Source: CAYXLI01 sp964464925 (GTDB lineage Bacteria; Acidobacteriota; Terriglobia; Bryobacterales; Bryobacteraceae). From it: a stretch of DNA of 44,734 nt. Positions 20,033 to 28,700 of this stretch are shown here, one piece after another; position 1 is the stretch's first letter; the number at the start of each line of letters is the position of its first letter. The stretch is taken from the NCBI GenBank assembly GCA_964464925.1, contig CAYXLI010000039.1, positions 1 through 44,734 of the forward strand. Direction: 5' to 3'. A program made the position numbers and the translations under genes. Below the pieces are notes generated by a model, which did no database searches, was not told the origin of the DNA, and saw only the letters and a program-made list of their open reading frames with translations.

Positions 20033-20928
20033 GACATTTCGCGATCTCCGGAGCGACCGGCTTCGTCGGCAAGCGCCTGGTCCACAAACTCGTTGAAGAT
20101 GGGCAAAGCGTGCACTACATGGGCCGCAGCCGTTCGCCCGATCTGCCATCAGTGGCTGCTTATGCCGCATGGGATCCGAAACGCGCCGAAGCGCCCGCCG
20201 AAGCGCTCCGGCCCGCCGACGCCGTCATCCACCTTGCCGGCGAGCCCGTGGCGCAACGTTGGAATGAAGATGTAAAGCGGCGTATTCTCGAGTCCCGCAC
20301 GATTGGTACGCGCAATCTCGTGAAGGGCCTCGCCGCGCTGAGAACCAGGCCGGAGGTCCTTGTCTCCGCATCGGCTTCGGGTTATTACGGAGATCGCGGC
20401 GACGAACTGCTTTCCGAATCGGCGCCCCCGGGCCGCGGCTTTCTCCCGGACGTGTGTGTCGCCTGGGAGAAAGAGGCCCTGGCCGCGGAAATCCTCGGTA
20501 TTCGCGTGGTGCTGGTCCGGATCAGCATCGTGCTCCACCCGGAAGGCGGCGCATTACAGCAGATGTTGACCCCGTTCCGCGCCGGTATAGGGGGAAAACT
20601 CGGCTCCGGCAAGCAATGGATGCCGTGGATCCACCTCGATGACCTTGTCCGCGTTCTCCTCTTCGCGGCCGAAACCGGGAGTCTGAGCGGGCCCGTCAAC
20701 GCCAATGCCGGCGCGGTGCGCAACGAAGAGTTCACGGCCGGTCTAGCCCGCACTCTGAACCGCCCCGCTGTCATCCCAACGCCGATGTTTGCCTTGAAAC
20801 TCCTGTTCGGAGAAATGGCGAGCGTGCTCCTTGCCAGTCAACGGATGGAGCCACAGGCTCTTCGAGCACACGGTTTCGAGTTCAGCCACCCCACGTTGCC
20901 GGGAGCGCTCCACGATCTCCTGGATTAG
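20029..20928 (+). CDS. TIGR01777-type NAD-dependent epimerase (YfcH/SDR39U1-like)
   Basis: A 299-residue extended SDR protein. The Rossmann loop AISGATGFVGKRLVHKL opens the protein, VIHLAGEPVAQRWNEDVKRRI (residues 67-87) is the family's most recognisable motif, and SASASGYYGDRGDELLSE carries the active-site YYG. The C-terminal DUF1731-like part includes NRPAVIPTPMFALKLLFGEMA. It overlaps the photolyase gene by four bases, so translation is likely coupled. Its stop codon overlaps that of the convergent LptF-LptG gene. The family is widespread in bacteria and eukaryotes, but its substrate is not established. Confidence 0.92.
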   Translation: MRHFAISGATGFVGKRLVHKLVEDGQSVHYMGRSRSPDLPSVAAYAAWDPKRAEAPAEALRPADAVIHLAGEPVAQRWNEDVKRRILESRTIGTRNLVKGLAALRTRPEVLVSASASGYYGDRGDELLSESAPPGRGFLPDVCVAWEKEALAAEILGIRVVLVRISIVLHPEGGALQQMLTPFRAGIGGKLGSGKQWMPWIHLDDLVRVLLFAAETGSLSGPVNANAGAVRNEEFTAGLARTLNRPAVIPTPMFALKLLFGEMASVLLASQRMEPQALRAHGFEFSHPTLPGALHDLLD

Positions 20929-23255
20929 GTGCGCATGCGCGCGAAAAAGTATAAGCCCGCCAGGGAAAACACCGCGTTCGGAGACCACGCTGCCAGTGCC
21001 GCGGGAAGTTGATTCAAATTGCCGACTTGTTCGAATAGCGCGCTGATTGACCAGTACGCAATCGCGATAATGAAGCTCACCCCGATGCCCGCCATCGCTC
21101 CGCGATTTCCCGCCATAAAAGCGAACGGCACTGAAAGCAGAGCCATGATCAGTGCAAAAAGCGGCACGGAGAATTTCTTGTAAAACTGCACCTGCAGGTG
21201 CACCGTATCCAATCCGCTCTGCCGCAATTCCCGAATGTAGTTGCCCAGCTGCAGGAAGTTCATCTGCTTCTCCTGAAGATCTTCCTTCAGGAACCAGTTT
21301 GGCGACTCCTTCAACTCGGCAAACGTCGCCGTCTGCTGCGGGAACGAGATCATGTTCACGTCGCGGCCGTTCTGAAATTCCCGGGCCCAGCCATTCTGAA
21401 AAACCCACGTCTTCAGAGTCGGCTCCCAGCGCGCGCGCTCCGCCGAAATATGCTTCTGTAGCCGGAACGTAGTCGGATCCAGTTCGTACACGCTTACCCC
21501 GACCATCACGCCTTCGTTCGGCTCGAAATACTTGTAGTAATAAATCCTCGATCCTTCACCGAAAATCCACTTGCGGTCCGGTCTCAAATACGTCTGCACG
21601 GGGCGATTCTTGATCTGATTCCGCAGTGCGTCCTGCACCACATTTGCTTCAGGAATGTAGTAGTGGTCGAAGGCGAATAGCCCGCCGCTCAAGCAGCACG
21701 CGGCAACCAGCACCGGCACGGCAAGCCTGTAAAGGCTCACACCGCAAGCCTTCATGGCGATCACTTCGTTGCTCTTGCTGAGAATGCCGAACGTCACCAG
21801 CACCGCCACCATCACGCTGATCGGTGTCGAGTCGTAGATCAGCTTCGGTGCCAGAAAGAACAGGTACTTAGCCACCGTGGACATCGGAATCTTATTCCTC
21901 ACCACGTCGCTCAGCAGTTCGAAGAAGTTAAACACCTGTGTCATCAGCACAAAGCTCGCCAGCAGCAGCGTGAAATAGAACAGGAACGTGCTCAGGACGT
22001 ACGCATCGATGAGTTGCGGAAGCAGCGGAAATCGCATCTTTGTGCTGGTCGGCATCACCGCTGGCGTTGCCACCGGCAGCGATCCGCGCACCGATTGCAC
22101 CACGCCTTGGAACCACGTCCGGATCTCCGCCACCGGATCCCGATCGCCCGGGGTTTCCAGCCTGGCGAACGAAAACAGGCCAAATGCGCCGACCACAATG
22201 TTCGGCAGCCACAGCGCCAGCCCCACCGGCAGCGTACCCTGCTTGGCCAGTCCAATCAGGCTGATCAGTCCCATCCAATACAGGAATGCAATTGCTACGG
22301 AAAGCACGAACGCCGAAGACTTGCCCGCCTTTCGCGATGACACGCCGAGTGACAGTCCGATTAGCGCCAGAAAGATACACGCCGGCGGCAGAGCGAATCG
22401 CTGGTGCAGTTGAATCCTCGCTTCTACGCTGTCCTTCGCCGCACGGGAAAGCGGACCAGTGTCCATCTCAGTAAAGCCAAGCGTCCGCTTCACCTCTTCG
22501 TGTTTCCGCGCTTCCAGAAGCTGGTCGCCTTTTGGGAAGGAAATGTTGTAGTACTCGGTAATGTTCTTCCCAGCCTCGTGAGTGCTGCCGTTTTCAAAGG
22601 AGATCCGGATTCTGTTCTGTGCCGGATCCGGCATCGCGATCGCCTCCGAGGCCACCGTCACGCGTGGCTCCTCTCCGGATTCGTGCCCGTTCTTCTCGCG
22701 CTCTGCGGGCGCTGTCACGTCCGCCAGAAACACCTTGCGCCAGCGTGTCACCGGTCCGGGGATCACATCGCCCACGTACAGGATGCGATTCGGAAAGCTC
22801 TCGTCGAACACGCGCGGCTGAATATCGGCCGTGATCTGGGAAGCATCGAGCGTAGTGATCAGGTTCGATCGGATCCGGTTCGATAACGGCGTGATCCAGA
22901 GCGTTGCGGCCGCGGTCAGCGCCATACCGAAGAACGCGAACAGCAATACCGGATAGATCACCGTCCGGCTCGGAACTCCCGCCGCACGCATGGCCGTAAT
23001 CTCGCCGTCGCTCGACATGCGGCTCAGCGCCATAAGAACGCCGACCAGTACGCCAACCGGAATGCTGAACGTCAGCACATACGGCAGAATCAGCGCGAAG
23101 AGATAGCCTACAGTCCCTGCCGAAGCGCTGCTCCTCACCAGCAGCGCGAATAATCGGCTCACCTGCTGCAGGAACAGGACAAACGTGAACAGGACAATGC
23201 CCAGCATCGCGCTGGTCAAAATCTCCCTGAAAATCGTCCTGCTCAGTATCCGCAT
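20925..23255 (-). CDS. LptF-LptG fusion, LPS export permease
   Basis: A 776-residue polytopic protein containing two complete permeases of the LptF/LptG family in tandem. The first (about residues 1-365) begins MRILSRTIFREILTSAMLG, with SRMSSDGEITAMRAAGVPS as the cytoplasmic coupling segment. A linker of some 40 residues follows. The second (about 407-776) has FGILSKSNEVIAMKACGVSLY as its coupling segment and ends FAGLYFFARMRT-like. Each half shows the expected hydrophobic helices flanking a periplasmic beta-jellyroll region. With LptB it would extract lipopolysaccharide from the inner membrane. The start ATG is one base after the stop of the upstream TldD-like gene. In E. coli the two are separate genes. 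Confidence 0.93.
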   Translation of the reverse strand: MRILSRTIFREILTSAMLGIVLFTFVLFLQQVSRLFALLVRSSASAGTVGYLFALILPYVLTFSIPVGVLVGVLMALSRMSSDGEITAMRAAGVPSRTVIYPVLLFAFFGMALTAAATLWITPLSNRIRSNLITTLDASQITADIQPRVFDESFPNRILYVGDVIPGPVTRWRKVFLADVTAPAEREKNGHESGEEPRVTVASEAIAMPDPAQNRIRISFENGSTHEAGKNITEYYNISFPKGDQLLEARKHEEVKRTLGFTEMDTGPLSRAAKDSVEARIQLHQRFALPPACIFLALIGLSLGVSSRKAGKSSAFVLSVAIAFLYWMGLISLIGLAKQGTLPVGLALWLPNIVVGAFGLFSFARLETPGDRDPVAEIRTWFQGVVQSVRGSLPVATPAVMPTSTKMRFPLLPQLIDAYVLSTFLFYFTLLLASFVLMTQVFNFFELLSDVVRNKIPMSTVAKYLFFLAPKLIYDSTPISVMVAVLVTFGILSKSNEVIAMKACGVSLYRLAVPVLVAACCLSGGLFAFDHYYIPEANVVQDALRNQIKNRPVQTYLRPDRKWIFGEGSRIYYYKYFEPNEGVMVGVSVYELDPTTFRLQKHISAERARWEPTLKTWVFQNGWAREFQNGRDVNMISFPQQTATFAELKESPNWFLKEDLQEKQMNFLQLGNYIRELRQSGLDTVHLQVQFYKKFSVPLFALIMALLSVPFAFMAGNRGAMAGIGVSFIIAIAYWSISALFEQVGNLNQLPAALAAWSPNAVFSLAGLYFFARMRT

Positions 23256-23256
23256 G

Positions 23257-25014
23257 TTACTCGGAGGTGGTGAGTGCCGGAGGTGGCACGATGGGCAGCT
23301 TCGGCATATCCTCCTGCGGCTTCTCCAGGTCCACATCGTCCATCAGGAACGACGGTGCGATGACTGATATCGGAGCGACAAATCCACCCGCTCCCACCAG
23401 CGAGAACGGCGCCTGGTTAAACATAAACGAAAACACAGTCTGCTCTGTCGACGCCGCCACGATGTCTTTCAATGAGCGCACCCCGAACCCGCGGAATCGC
23501 AAACCCCGCACCAGTTCCTCCCGCCCGTCGGGATAGATCCGGTAAACCATCAGCGGAATGCTGGTCGGACGCGCTGTCGCGCCCGATTGCGCCGCGCCCG
23601 AAGCAATTCGCCGGATCTCCTCAATCGACGCAGTCGACGGATAGTCCATCTTCCGGACAATCACGCCATACGGCTTGTTCCTCTGCTTCACCAGTTCGAT
23701 CAGCTTCTGCTTCAGTTCCGCCGCCTTCACGCTTTCCGATGCCTTCACGAACAGGTTGGAAGCCGCCGCGGTGTTCGCGCCGAATCCTCCGGGGAGCCGC
23801 GCGTGTCCGTTCGACTCGTCGAATCCTCTCACCGGCTGCCTCGTCAGCAGAAACGCTTTCAACTTCCCTTTTTCGATCAACGTCACGGGCTTTGGCACCA
23901 CACCCTCGTCGTCAATCGCATAGGTGCCTAGCAGCGGCGTTTTCTGAAAAGTCTGCTGCGTCGCGTCATCCACCACATCCAAAAATTCCGGCAGCACCCG
24001 CGCGCCAACTTTCCCCTCTAATTCGCTCGCATAGAAAGGCACGGGACGTCCGGGCTCCCCCACTGGCTTGCGCGGCAGAGTCAGATTCTGTCCTAGCAGT
24101 TCCGCGAAGACCTGTGCCGCCGCTTGCCCTTCAAACAGCACCGGTCCCGAGTACGTCTCGCCGTATGGAGCCTTCGCCAGCGCCCGGACATTCTCGGCGA
24201 GCTGCGTGACCGCCTGCGTCACCTCGGCATCACCGGGCAGCTTGTCCAGCGTTTGCGCTTGCAGTTGCACCGCGTCCCGCACCGTCATCCCGTCCGGAGC
24301 CTGTGCGCTCGCCCTCGCCTGGATCTGCACCAGGCCGTCCGGATTGCGCACGGTCGTTCCCTCGGAATTGCACATATAGTGCGTCGATTGCGTCAGCTCG
24401 AAGTTCACCTGCGACGTGAGCACATCGGGATACTTCTTGAAAATGGACGACAGCTCCCGAGTGCGCGCCGTCCACTTCGACGCATCCACAGTCAGCCTCG
24501 GCGAAGGAATCAGTTGCTGCGTCGCCGGCGCACGCCACAGATCCGGCAGTTCTTGCGGCTGGCTGATATTTTGCAGCGCCGCCCGCTTGCGCCCGATCGC
24601 TTCCACCGCCGTCTTGTAAGCACGATCTGTCGCGAGCCAGAGCTGCCGGCGGATGGCATTGTAGTTGTCGTCCACCGTCATCTGCTCGCCATCGTAGCGG
24701 CTTCCGTTGTAGTAATCGGCGTAAACGTAATCTGAATTGTCGAAGTTGTAATTCCCGACCCGGACTCGTACCTTCGGCACGCGGAACCGGTTCTGTCCAA
24801 CAGTTAGAGTTCCACCGAGCGACGCGCCAACACTGAAGCCCTGAACATCTTCGACCGTATACTCCAGGAAGTACGGCGCGTCCGAGAGAGCCAGTTGCCG
24901 CGAGCGCTCCATCTCATCTTTCATCGCCTTCAGGATCACGTCCGAACCGGATGACACATCGGCCGCCTGCAGCGTCAGAGCCGCCGCCACGATTACCGCA
25001 AACGCTCGCCTCAT
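23257..25014 (-). CDS. Secreted TldD/PmbA-like protein lacking the metal site
   Basis: A 585-residue member of the TldD/PmbA (TldE) family with an N-terminal signal peptide (MRRAFAVIVAAALTLQAADV). Family landmarks are present: GPVLFEGQAAAQVFAELL, LLGTYAIDDEGVVPKPVTLIEKGKLKAF and PYGVIVRKMDYP. The zinc motif HExxxH is replaced: the aligned positions read AELLGQ (His to Ala304, His to Gln309), and the C-terminal ligand Cys is also missing. It should therefore be catalytically inactive, like TldE in the TldD-TldE heterodimer. The start ATG overlaps the stop of the intact paralogue by four bases (ATGA), and LptF-LptG follows one base after its stop. A partner or regulatory role is inferred. Confidence 0.9.
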   Translation of the reverse strand: MRRAFAVIVAAALTLQAADVSSGSDVILKAMKDEMERSRQLALSDAPYFLEYTVEDVQGFSVGASLGGTLTVGQNRFRVPKVRVRVGNYNFDNSDYVYADYYNGSRYDGEQMTVDDNYNAIRRQLWLATDRAYKTAVEAIGRKRAALQNISQPQELPDLWRAPATQQLIPSPRLTVDASKWTARTRELSSIFKKYPDVLTSQVNFELTQSTHYMCNSEGTTVRNPDGLVQIQARASAQAPDGMTVRDAVQLQAQTLDKLPGDAEVTQAVTQLAENVRALAKAPYGETYSGPVLFEGQAAAQVFAELLGQNLTLPRKPVGEPGRPVPFYASELEGKVGARVLPEFLDVVDDATQQTFQKTPLLGTYAIDDEGVVPKPVTLIEKGKLKAFLLTRQPVRGFDESNGHARLPGGFGANTAAASNLFVKASESVKAAELKQKLIELVKQRNKPYGVIVRKMDYPSTASIEEIRRIASGAAQSGATARPTSIPLMVYRIYPDGREELVRGLRFRGFGVRSLKDIVAASTEQTVFSFMFNQAPFSLVGAGGFVAPISVIAPSFLMDDVDLEKPQEDMPKLPIVPPPALTTSE

Positions 25015-26684
25015 TCCGCACCCCCGGTCGTCACCGGACTAGGCAACAATGGTGGCCGGTCGCTCGCTTTTTCCTTTTTCTCGATTTCGATCTCGCTGAT
25101 CAGGATCGCAGGCGAGACCGCCGAAACGGGCACCTGTCCCGATTCCGCTCCGCAGTAGCCGTTGAACACTTCCGTCTTGTCGCCGGTTGCCAGGATGCGC
25201 TGAAAGCTCGCCAGCGGCGTACCCACAATGTCCACGCCCCGGACGAGTTGATCGGGCTTGCCGTCCGGGTACACCCGGTACACCACCAGTGGAATTACCT
25301 TGAACGCCTGCAGACCGCGACGTCCCGTGTACGTGAACCCTCCGGTGATGTTTTTGAAGTAGAAGCCATAAGGCTTGTTCTGCCGCTTGATCTCCGCAAT
25401 CAGCATCTCGCGAAGCTTCGTCTCCGGAACCGACTTCTCCGATTCCACCAGCAGGTTCGATTGTCTCGAGACCACTTCCGCGCCCGGCTGTTTCCGCCCA
25501 TGGCCATTCGAAGTCGCAAATCCGTTGATTGGCGAGCGCGACATCAGAAATGTCTTCAGGATTCCCTTATCCACTAGGACCACTCGACGCGCCTGCACGC
25601 CTTCATCGTCATAGGAATAAGTGCCATTCAGATCGATATTGCCGATATTCTTCAGCGTCGGATCGAAAACCACCGAAAGAAAATCCGGCAGCACCTTCGT
25701 GTTTACCGATTTCGTAAACGTCTGCCCCTCGGTTTCATCTCTCTGGCGGTGCCCTTCAATGCGATGCCCGAAGATTTCGTGGAAAAACACGCCCGATGCC
25801 CGGCCCGACAGAATCGCCGGCCCCACGAATGGATCCACCACCGGCGCGTCCAGCAGCGCCTTCAAATCCTTCCCGACCTTGTTCACCGCTTCCAGCACCA
25901 CGGAATCCTTCGGCAGCCCCGCCGCGTCTTCCGCTTCGAAACTGTCTGTCGCCGCCAGGTCCATTCCGTCATACGCCTTGCCTTGTGCGCTGATCACGAT
26001 ACGTGCGAACCCGCGGCCATGCTGCAGGCGAGTGCCTTCTGTATTCACCAGGTACTTGGTCTCAGCCTGTAGCGCAATGGAAACGCCGGAGGACAGCACG
26101 CCAGGATACTTCGCCAGTTCAGCGGACCACTTCCTCGCCTTTTCCGCCCAATCCACGTTGCTGGCCGCCAACTTCTTCCCTGGCTGAACCGAAACGTTCG
26201 GCTTCTCAACCGAGAAGTCATCGGACTTGTCTTCGGCCGCCACCTTCGTCTGCTCGCGGCCCTTCAGATTCGTCAGGCGCTGCGATCCCAGCCGGTACAC
26301 GCGGTCCGTCTCCGCCCATAACCTGCGCTTGATCTGGTCCGCATTATCTTCCAGCGCGATCAAAGACGGACTGGTAAACTGCGGACGCTCCCCGCCCACC
26401 ACGTGGTAGTTATCCAGCTTGTGGTCACCTACGCGGACGGTTACATCCAGCACTCGGTTCATTCCGCGGTTGCGGTTCATCAGGGCGCCGCCGCTTGCTG
26501 AGTAGATTTCGCTCTGCTGCTCAACAACCGAATAGCCCAGATAGTAGGGCTTCGGATCTGCTTTCTGCTTGAGAACGGAAAAATTGCGCTGCAGCTCCGA
26601 GTCCAGAATGTCCAGCAGGGGCGAAGACTGCGCGAAACAGACGGGCGTCAAAAGAAGCCCGATCACCAGTATTACAGGGTGCAC
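25011..26684 (-). CDS. Secreted TldD-like metalloprotease (intact HExxxH)
   Basis: A 557-residue TldD-family metalloprotease. The zinc site is complete: FFHEIFGHRIEGH gives His302, Glu303 and His307, and GYCGAESGQ gives the third ligand, Cys510. LNGTYSYDDEGVQARRVVLVDKG is the family's substrate-strand region. An N-terminal signal peptide (MHPVILVIGLLLTPVCFAQ) sends it out of the cytoplasm, unlike E. coli TldD, which is cytoplasmic. The start is GTG at 26684 with no clear ribosome binding site. It is followed with a four-base overlap by a paralogue that has lost the metal ligands, and then by LptF-LptG. The substrate is unknown; known TldD-TldE pairs degrade unfolded peptides and mature peptide antibiotics. 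Confidence 0.92.
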   Translation of the reverse strand: MHPVILVIGLLLTPVCFAQSSPLLDILDSELQRNFSVLKQKADPKPYYLGYSVVEQQSEIYSASGGALMNRNRGMNRVLDVTVRVGDHKLDNYHVVGGERPQFTSPSLIALEDNADQIKRRLWAETDRVYRLGSQRLTNLKGREQTKVAAEDKSDDFSVEKPNVSVQPGKKLAASNVDWAEKARKWSAELAKYPGVLSSGVSIALQAETKYLVNTEGTRLQHGRGFARIVISAQGKAYDGMDLAATDSFEAEDAAGLPKDSVVLEAVNKVGKDLKALLDAPVVDPFVGPAILSGRASGVFFHEIFGHRIEGHRQRDETEGQTFTKSVNTKVLPDFLSVVFDPTLKNIGNIDLNGTYSYDDEGVQARRVVLVDKGILKTFLMSRSPINGFATSNGHGRKQPGAEVVSRQSNLLVESEKSVPETKLREMLIAEIKRQNKPYGFYFKNITGGFTYTGRRGLQAFKVIPLVVYRVYPDGKPDQLVRGVDIVGTPLASFQRILATGDKTEVFNGYCGAESGQVPVSAVSPAILISEIEIEKKEKASDRPPLLPSPVTTGGAE

Positions 26685-26736
26685 GGCTTCAGGATATCAG
26701 GAAGGCCCAACATCACGTTTATGAGAAGTTTACGTC

Positions 26737-26746
26737 ACAATATTGT
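26737..26746. promoter_or_regulatory. Palindrome between divergent genes
   Basis: ACAATATTGT is a perfect 10-base palindrome in the 77-base gap between the TldD-like gene and the PQQ-propeller gene. It lies two bases before the ribosome binding site of the latter. It could be an operator, but a chance occurrence is quite possible. Confidence 0.25.
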
Positions 26747-26747
26747 C

Positions 26748-26753
26748 AGGAGG
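26748..26753 (+). promoter_or_regulatory. Ribosome binding site deciding a GTG start
   Basis: AGGAGG lies eight bases before GTG at 26762, an ideal placement that fixes this start. Confidence 0.8.
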
Positions 26754-26761
26754 TTCAGCCC

Positions 26762-28651
26762 GTGCGCCTAACCCTCTCGTTGTTCTTGTTTGCCCTTCTC
26801 CTGTCCTCGGCTCCTCCGGGAGCATCGGTTCGCAGGAAGCTGCAAGTGGACCCTAGTCTTCGCCGTGGCCCCTTCGCCGCCGATCGATATCTGAATGTTC
26901 CCCCGGGTTTCACGGCTTCACTGATCGCCATAGTCCCAGGCGCACGCTATCTTGCGCTTGCCCCGAACGGAGATGTATTCGTCTCCGAACCCGGAGCTGG
27001 CCGCATTTCCATCATTCATGGTTCGCAGGCCACCCCCTATGCCACAGGCCTCACCAAGCCCCATGGGATGGTGTTCCACTCCATCGGCGATACCACTTGG
27101 CTCTACGTCTCGGAATCAAACCAGATCAACCGTTTCAAGTACAACTCCGGCGATTCCGCTGCGCATGACCGTCAAATCGTCGTCAAGAACTTGCCCGATT
27201 CCAGCCTCCCCGAATTGCGCGGCAGCTACGGCCACGAACTCAAGAACATCGCCCTTGGTCCCGATCACAAGCTTTACGTCGCCATCGGTTCCACCTGCAA
27301 TGTGTGCGTTAGCGATACTACCTCGGACCCCGTCCGCGCCGCTATTTACGTCTACGATGCGGATGGGTCGAATGGCCGTCTCTTTGCCAGGGGCCTCCGC
27401 AACGCGGAAGGGCTCGGCTTCGTCCCGGGTACCAACACTCTCTGGGCCGCGGTGAACAATCGCGACAACATTCCCAACCCTGCTGACGGCCGCGTCACCG
27501 AGGGCTATGTGGACGACCACCCTCCAGACCTATTTACCCCCGTCCGCGCTGGCGGCAACTACGGTTGGCCCTTCTGCAATTCAAATCCAGATGCCGGACT
27601 CGACAACATGCCGTTCGACCGCGACCTCGACACCAACCGCTCCGGCCTGGTCGATTGCTCTCAGATGGACATCGTTGCCAGAGGAATTCAGGCACACTCG
27701 GCCCCGCTTGGGCTCACGTTCCTGCAGTCGGCCTCCGTGCCTGTCCCCTACCGAAACGGGGCTGTCCTCGCTCTGCATGGCTCCTGGAATCGTTCGCAGC
27801 GGACTGGCTACAAAGCCGTCTACTATCCCTTTAGCGTCAACACCCGGAAACCGGGTGCGATGGTCGACCTCGCTACCGGGTTCGATGACGGACAGAATGT
27901 TTGGGCGAGACCAGTGGACGTCATCGCAGACCAAAGCGGAAACTTCCTGATCTCCGATGACCAGTCAGGCGGAATTTTCAAGCTCGCTTACAATCCTGCC
28001 TCCAGTTCCGCCGCAAGCGGCTACGCCGTGGTGGCACCCGGTTCCATCGCGTCCGTCTACGGCACCGGCTTCCCGATGACGGATTTCACTTTGACTGTGA
28101 ACGGACTCCCGGCAAAGGTGCTTTACGCTTCCGCCACCCAGATCAACTACGTTGTGCCCGCCGCCACGGCCCTCGGCGACGCTGATCTTCGCATCGAAAC
28201 CCAATCTTCCACACGCGACCTTGGATTCGTAACCGTCGTGCCGGTCGCCCCCGGATTGTTTTCCCTATCCGGTGATGGAACCGGGGTTGCCGCCGCCACG
28301 GCCGTGCGCCGCGTGATTCCTACCAACATCACTTCTCCCGTCGGCGTCTTTTCATGCGACGCCTCCGGCGTCAACTGCCGCGCAATTCCCATCAATGTCG
28401 GAGTGGATGCTCCCGTCTACCTGTCGCTCTACGGAACGGGTATCCACAATGAGACTTCGCTCTCGAATATCACGGCGACAATTGCTGGCCTCCCCGTGCA
28501 AGTCTTCTACGCAGGCCCGCAGGGCACATACGATGGACTGGATCAAGTGAACGTCCTCTTGCCTATATCCCTGCGCGGCAAAGGCTTGGTGGATGTCGTC
28601 GTCACCGTGGACGGCATTGGCTCAAACACGGTCAACATAGCGATCGAGTAA
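26762..28651 (+). CDS. Secreted PQQ-type sugar dehydrogenase propeller with TIGR03437 C-terminal domain
   Basis: A 629-residue exported protein. The signal peptide (MRLTLSLFLFALLLSSAPPG) is followed by a six-bladed beta-propeller of the soluble glucose/sorbosone dehydrogenase type (about 40-410). Landmarks are GDVFVSEPGAGRIS, YGHELKNIALGPDHKLYVAIGS, LRNAEGLGFVPGTNTLWAAVNNRD and LALHGSWNRSQRTGYK. From about 420 comes an IPT-like region matching the Solibacter C-terminal domain (TIGR03437): APGSIASVYGTGF, then TQINYVVPA, then a second half ending near GLDQVNVLLPISLRGKG. The GTG start has an excellent ribosome binding site. It would oxidise a sugar in the periplasm with PQQ, but activity is not assured because many such propellers are uncharacterised. 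The FecR-domain gene follows within 50 bases. Confidence 0.9.
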   Translation: MRLTLSLFLFALLLSSAPPGASVRRKLQVDPSLRRGPFAADRYLNVPPGFTASLIAIVPGARYLALAPNGDVFVSEPGAGRISIIHGSQATPYATGLTKPHGMVFHSIGDTTWLYVSESNQINRFKYNSGDSAAHDRQIVVKNLPDSSLPELRGSYGHELKNIALGPDHKLYVAIGSTCNVCVSDTTSDPVRAAIYVYDADGSNGRLFARGLRNAEGLGFVPGTNTLWAAVNNRDNIPNPADGRVTEGYVDDHPPDLFTPVRAGGNYGWPFCNSNPDAGLDNMPFDRDLDTNRSGLVDCSQMDIVARGIQAHSAPLGLTFLQSASVPVPYRNGAVLALHGSWNRSQRTGYKAVYYPFSVNTRKPGAMVDLATGFDDGQNVWARPVDVIADQSGNFLISDDQSGGIFKLAYNPASSSAASGYAVVAPGSIASVYGTGFPMTDFTLTVNGLPAKVLYASATQINYVVPAATALGDADLRIETQSSTRDLGFVTVVPVAPGLFSLSGDGTGVAAATAVRRVIPTNITSPVGVFSCDASGVNCRAIPINVGVDAPVYLSLYGTGIHNETSLSNITATIAGLPVQVFYAGPQGTYDGLDQVNVLLPISLRGKGLVDVVVTVDGIGSNTVNIAIE

Positions 28652-28700
28652 CAGCAACCACTTTTACGTGGCGCACATCCAAGTAAATGGAGTCATTAGT

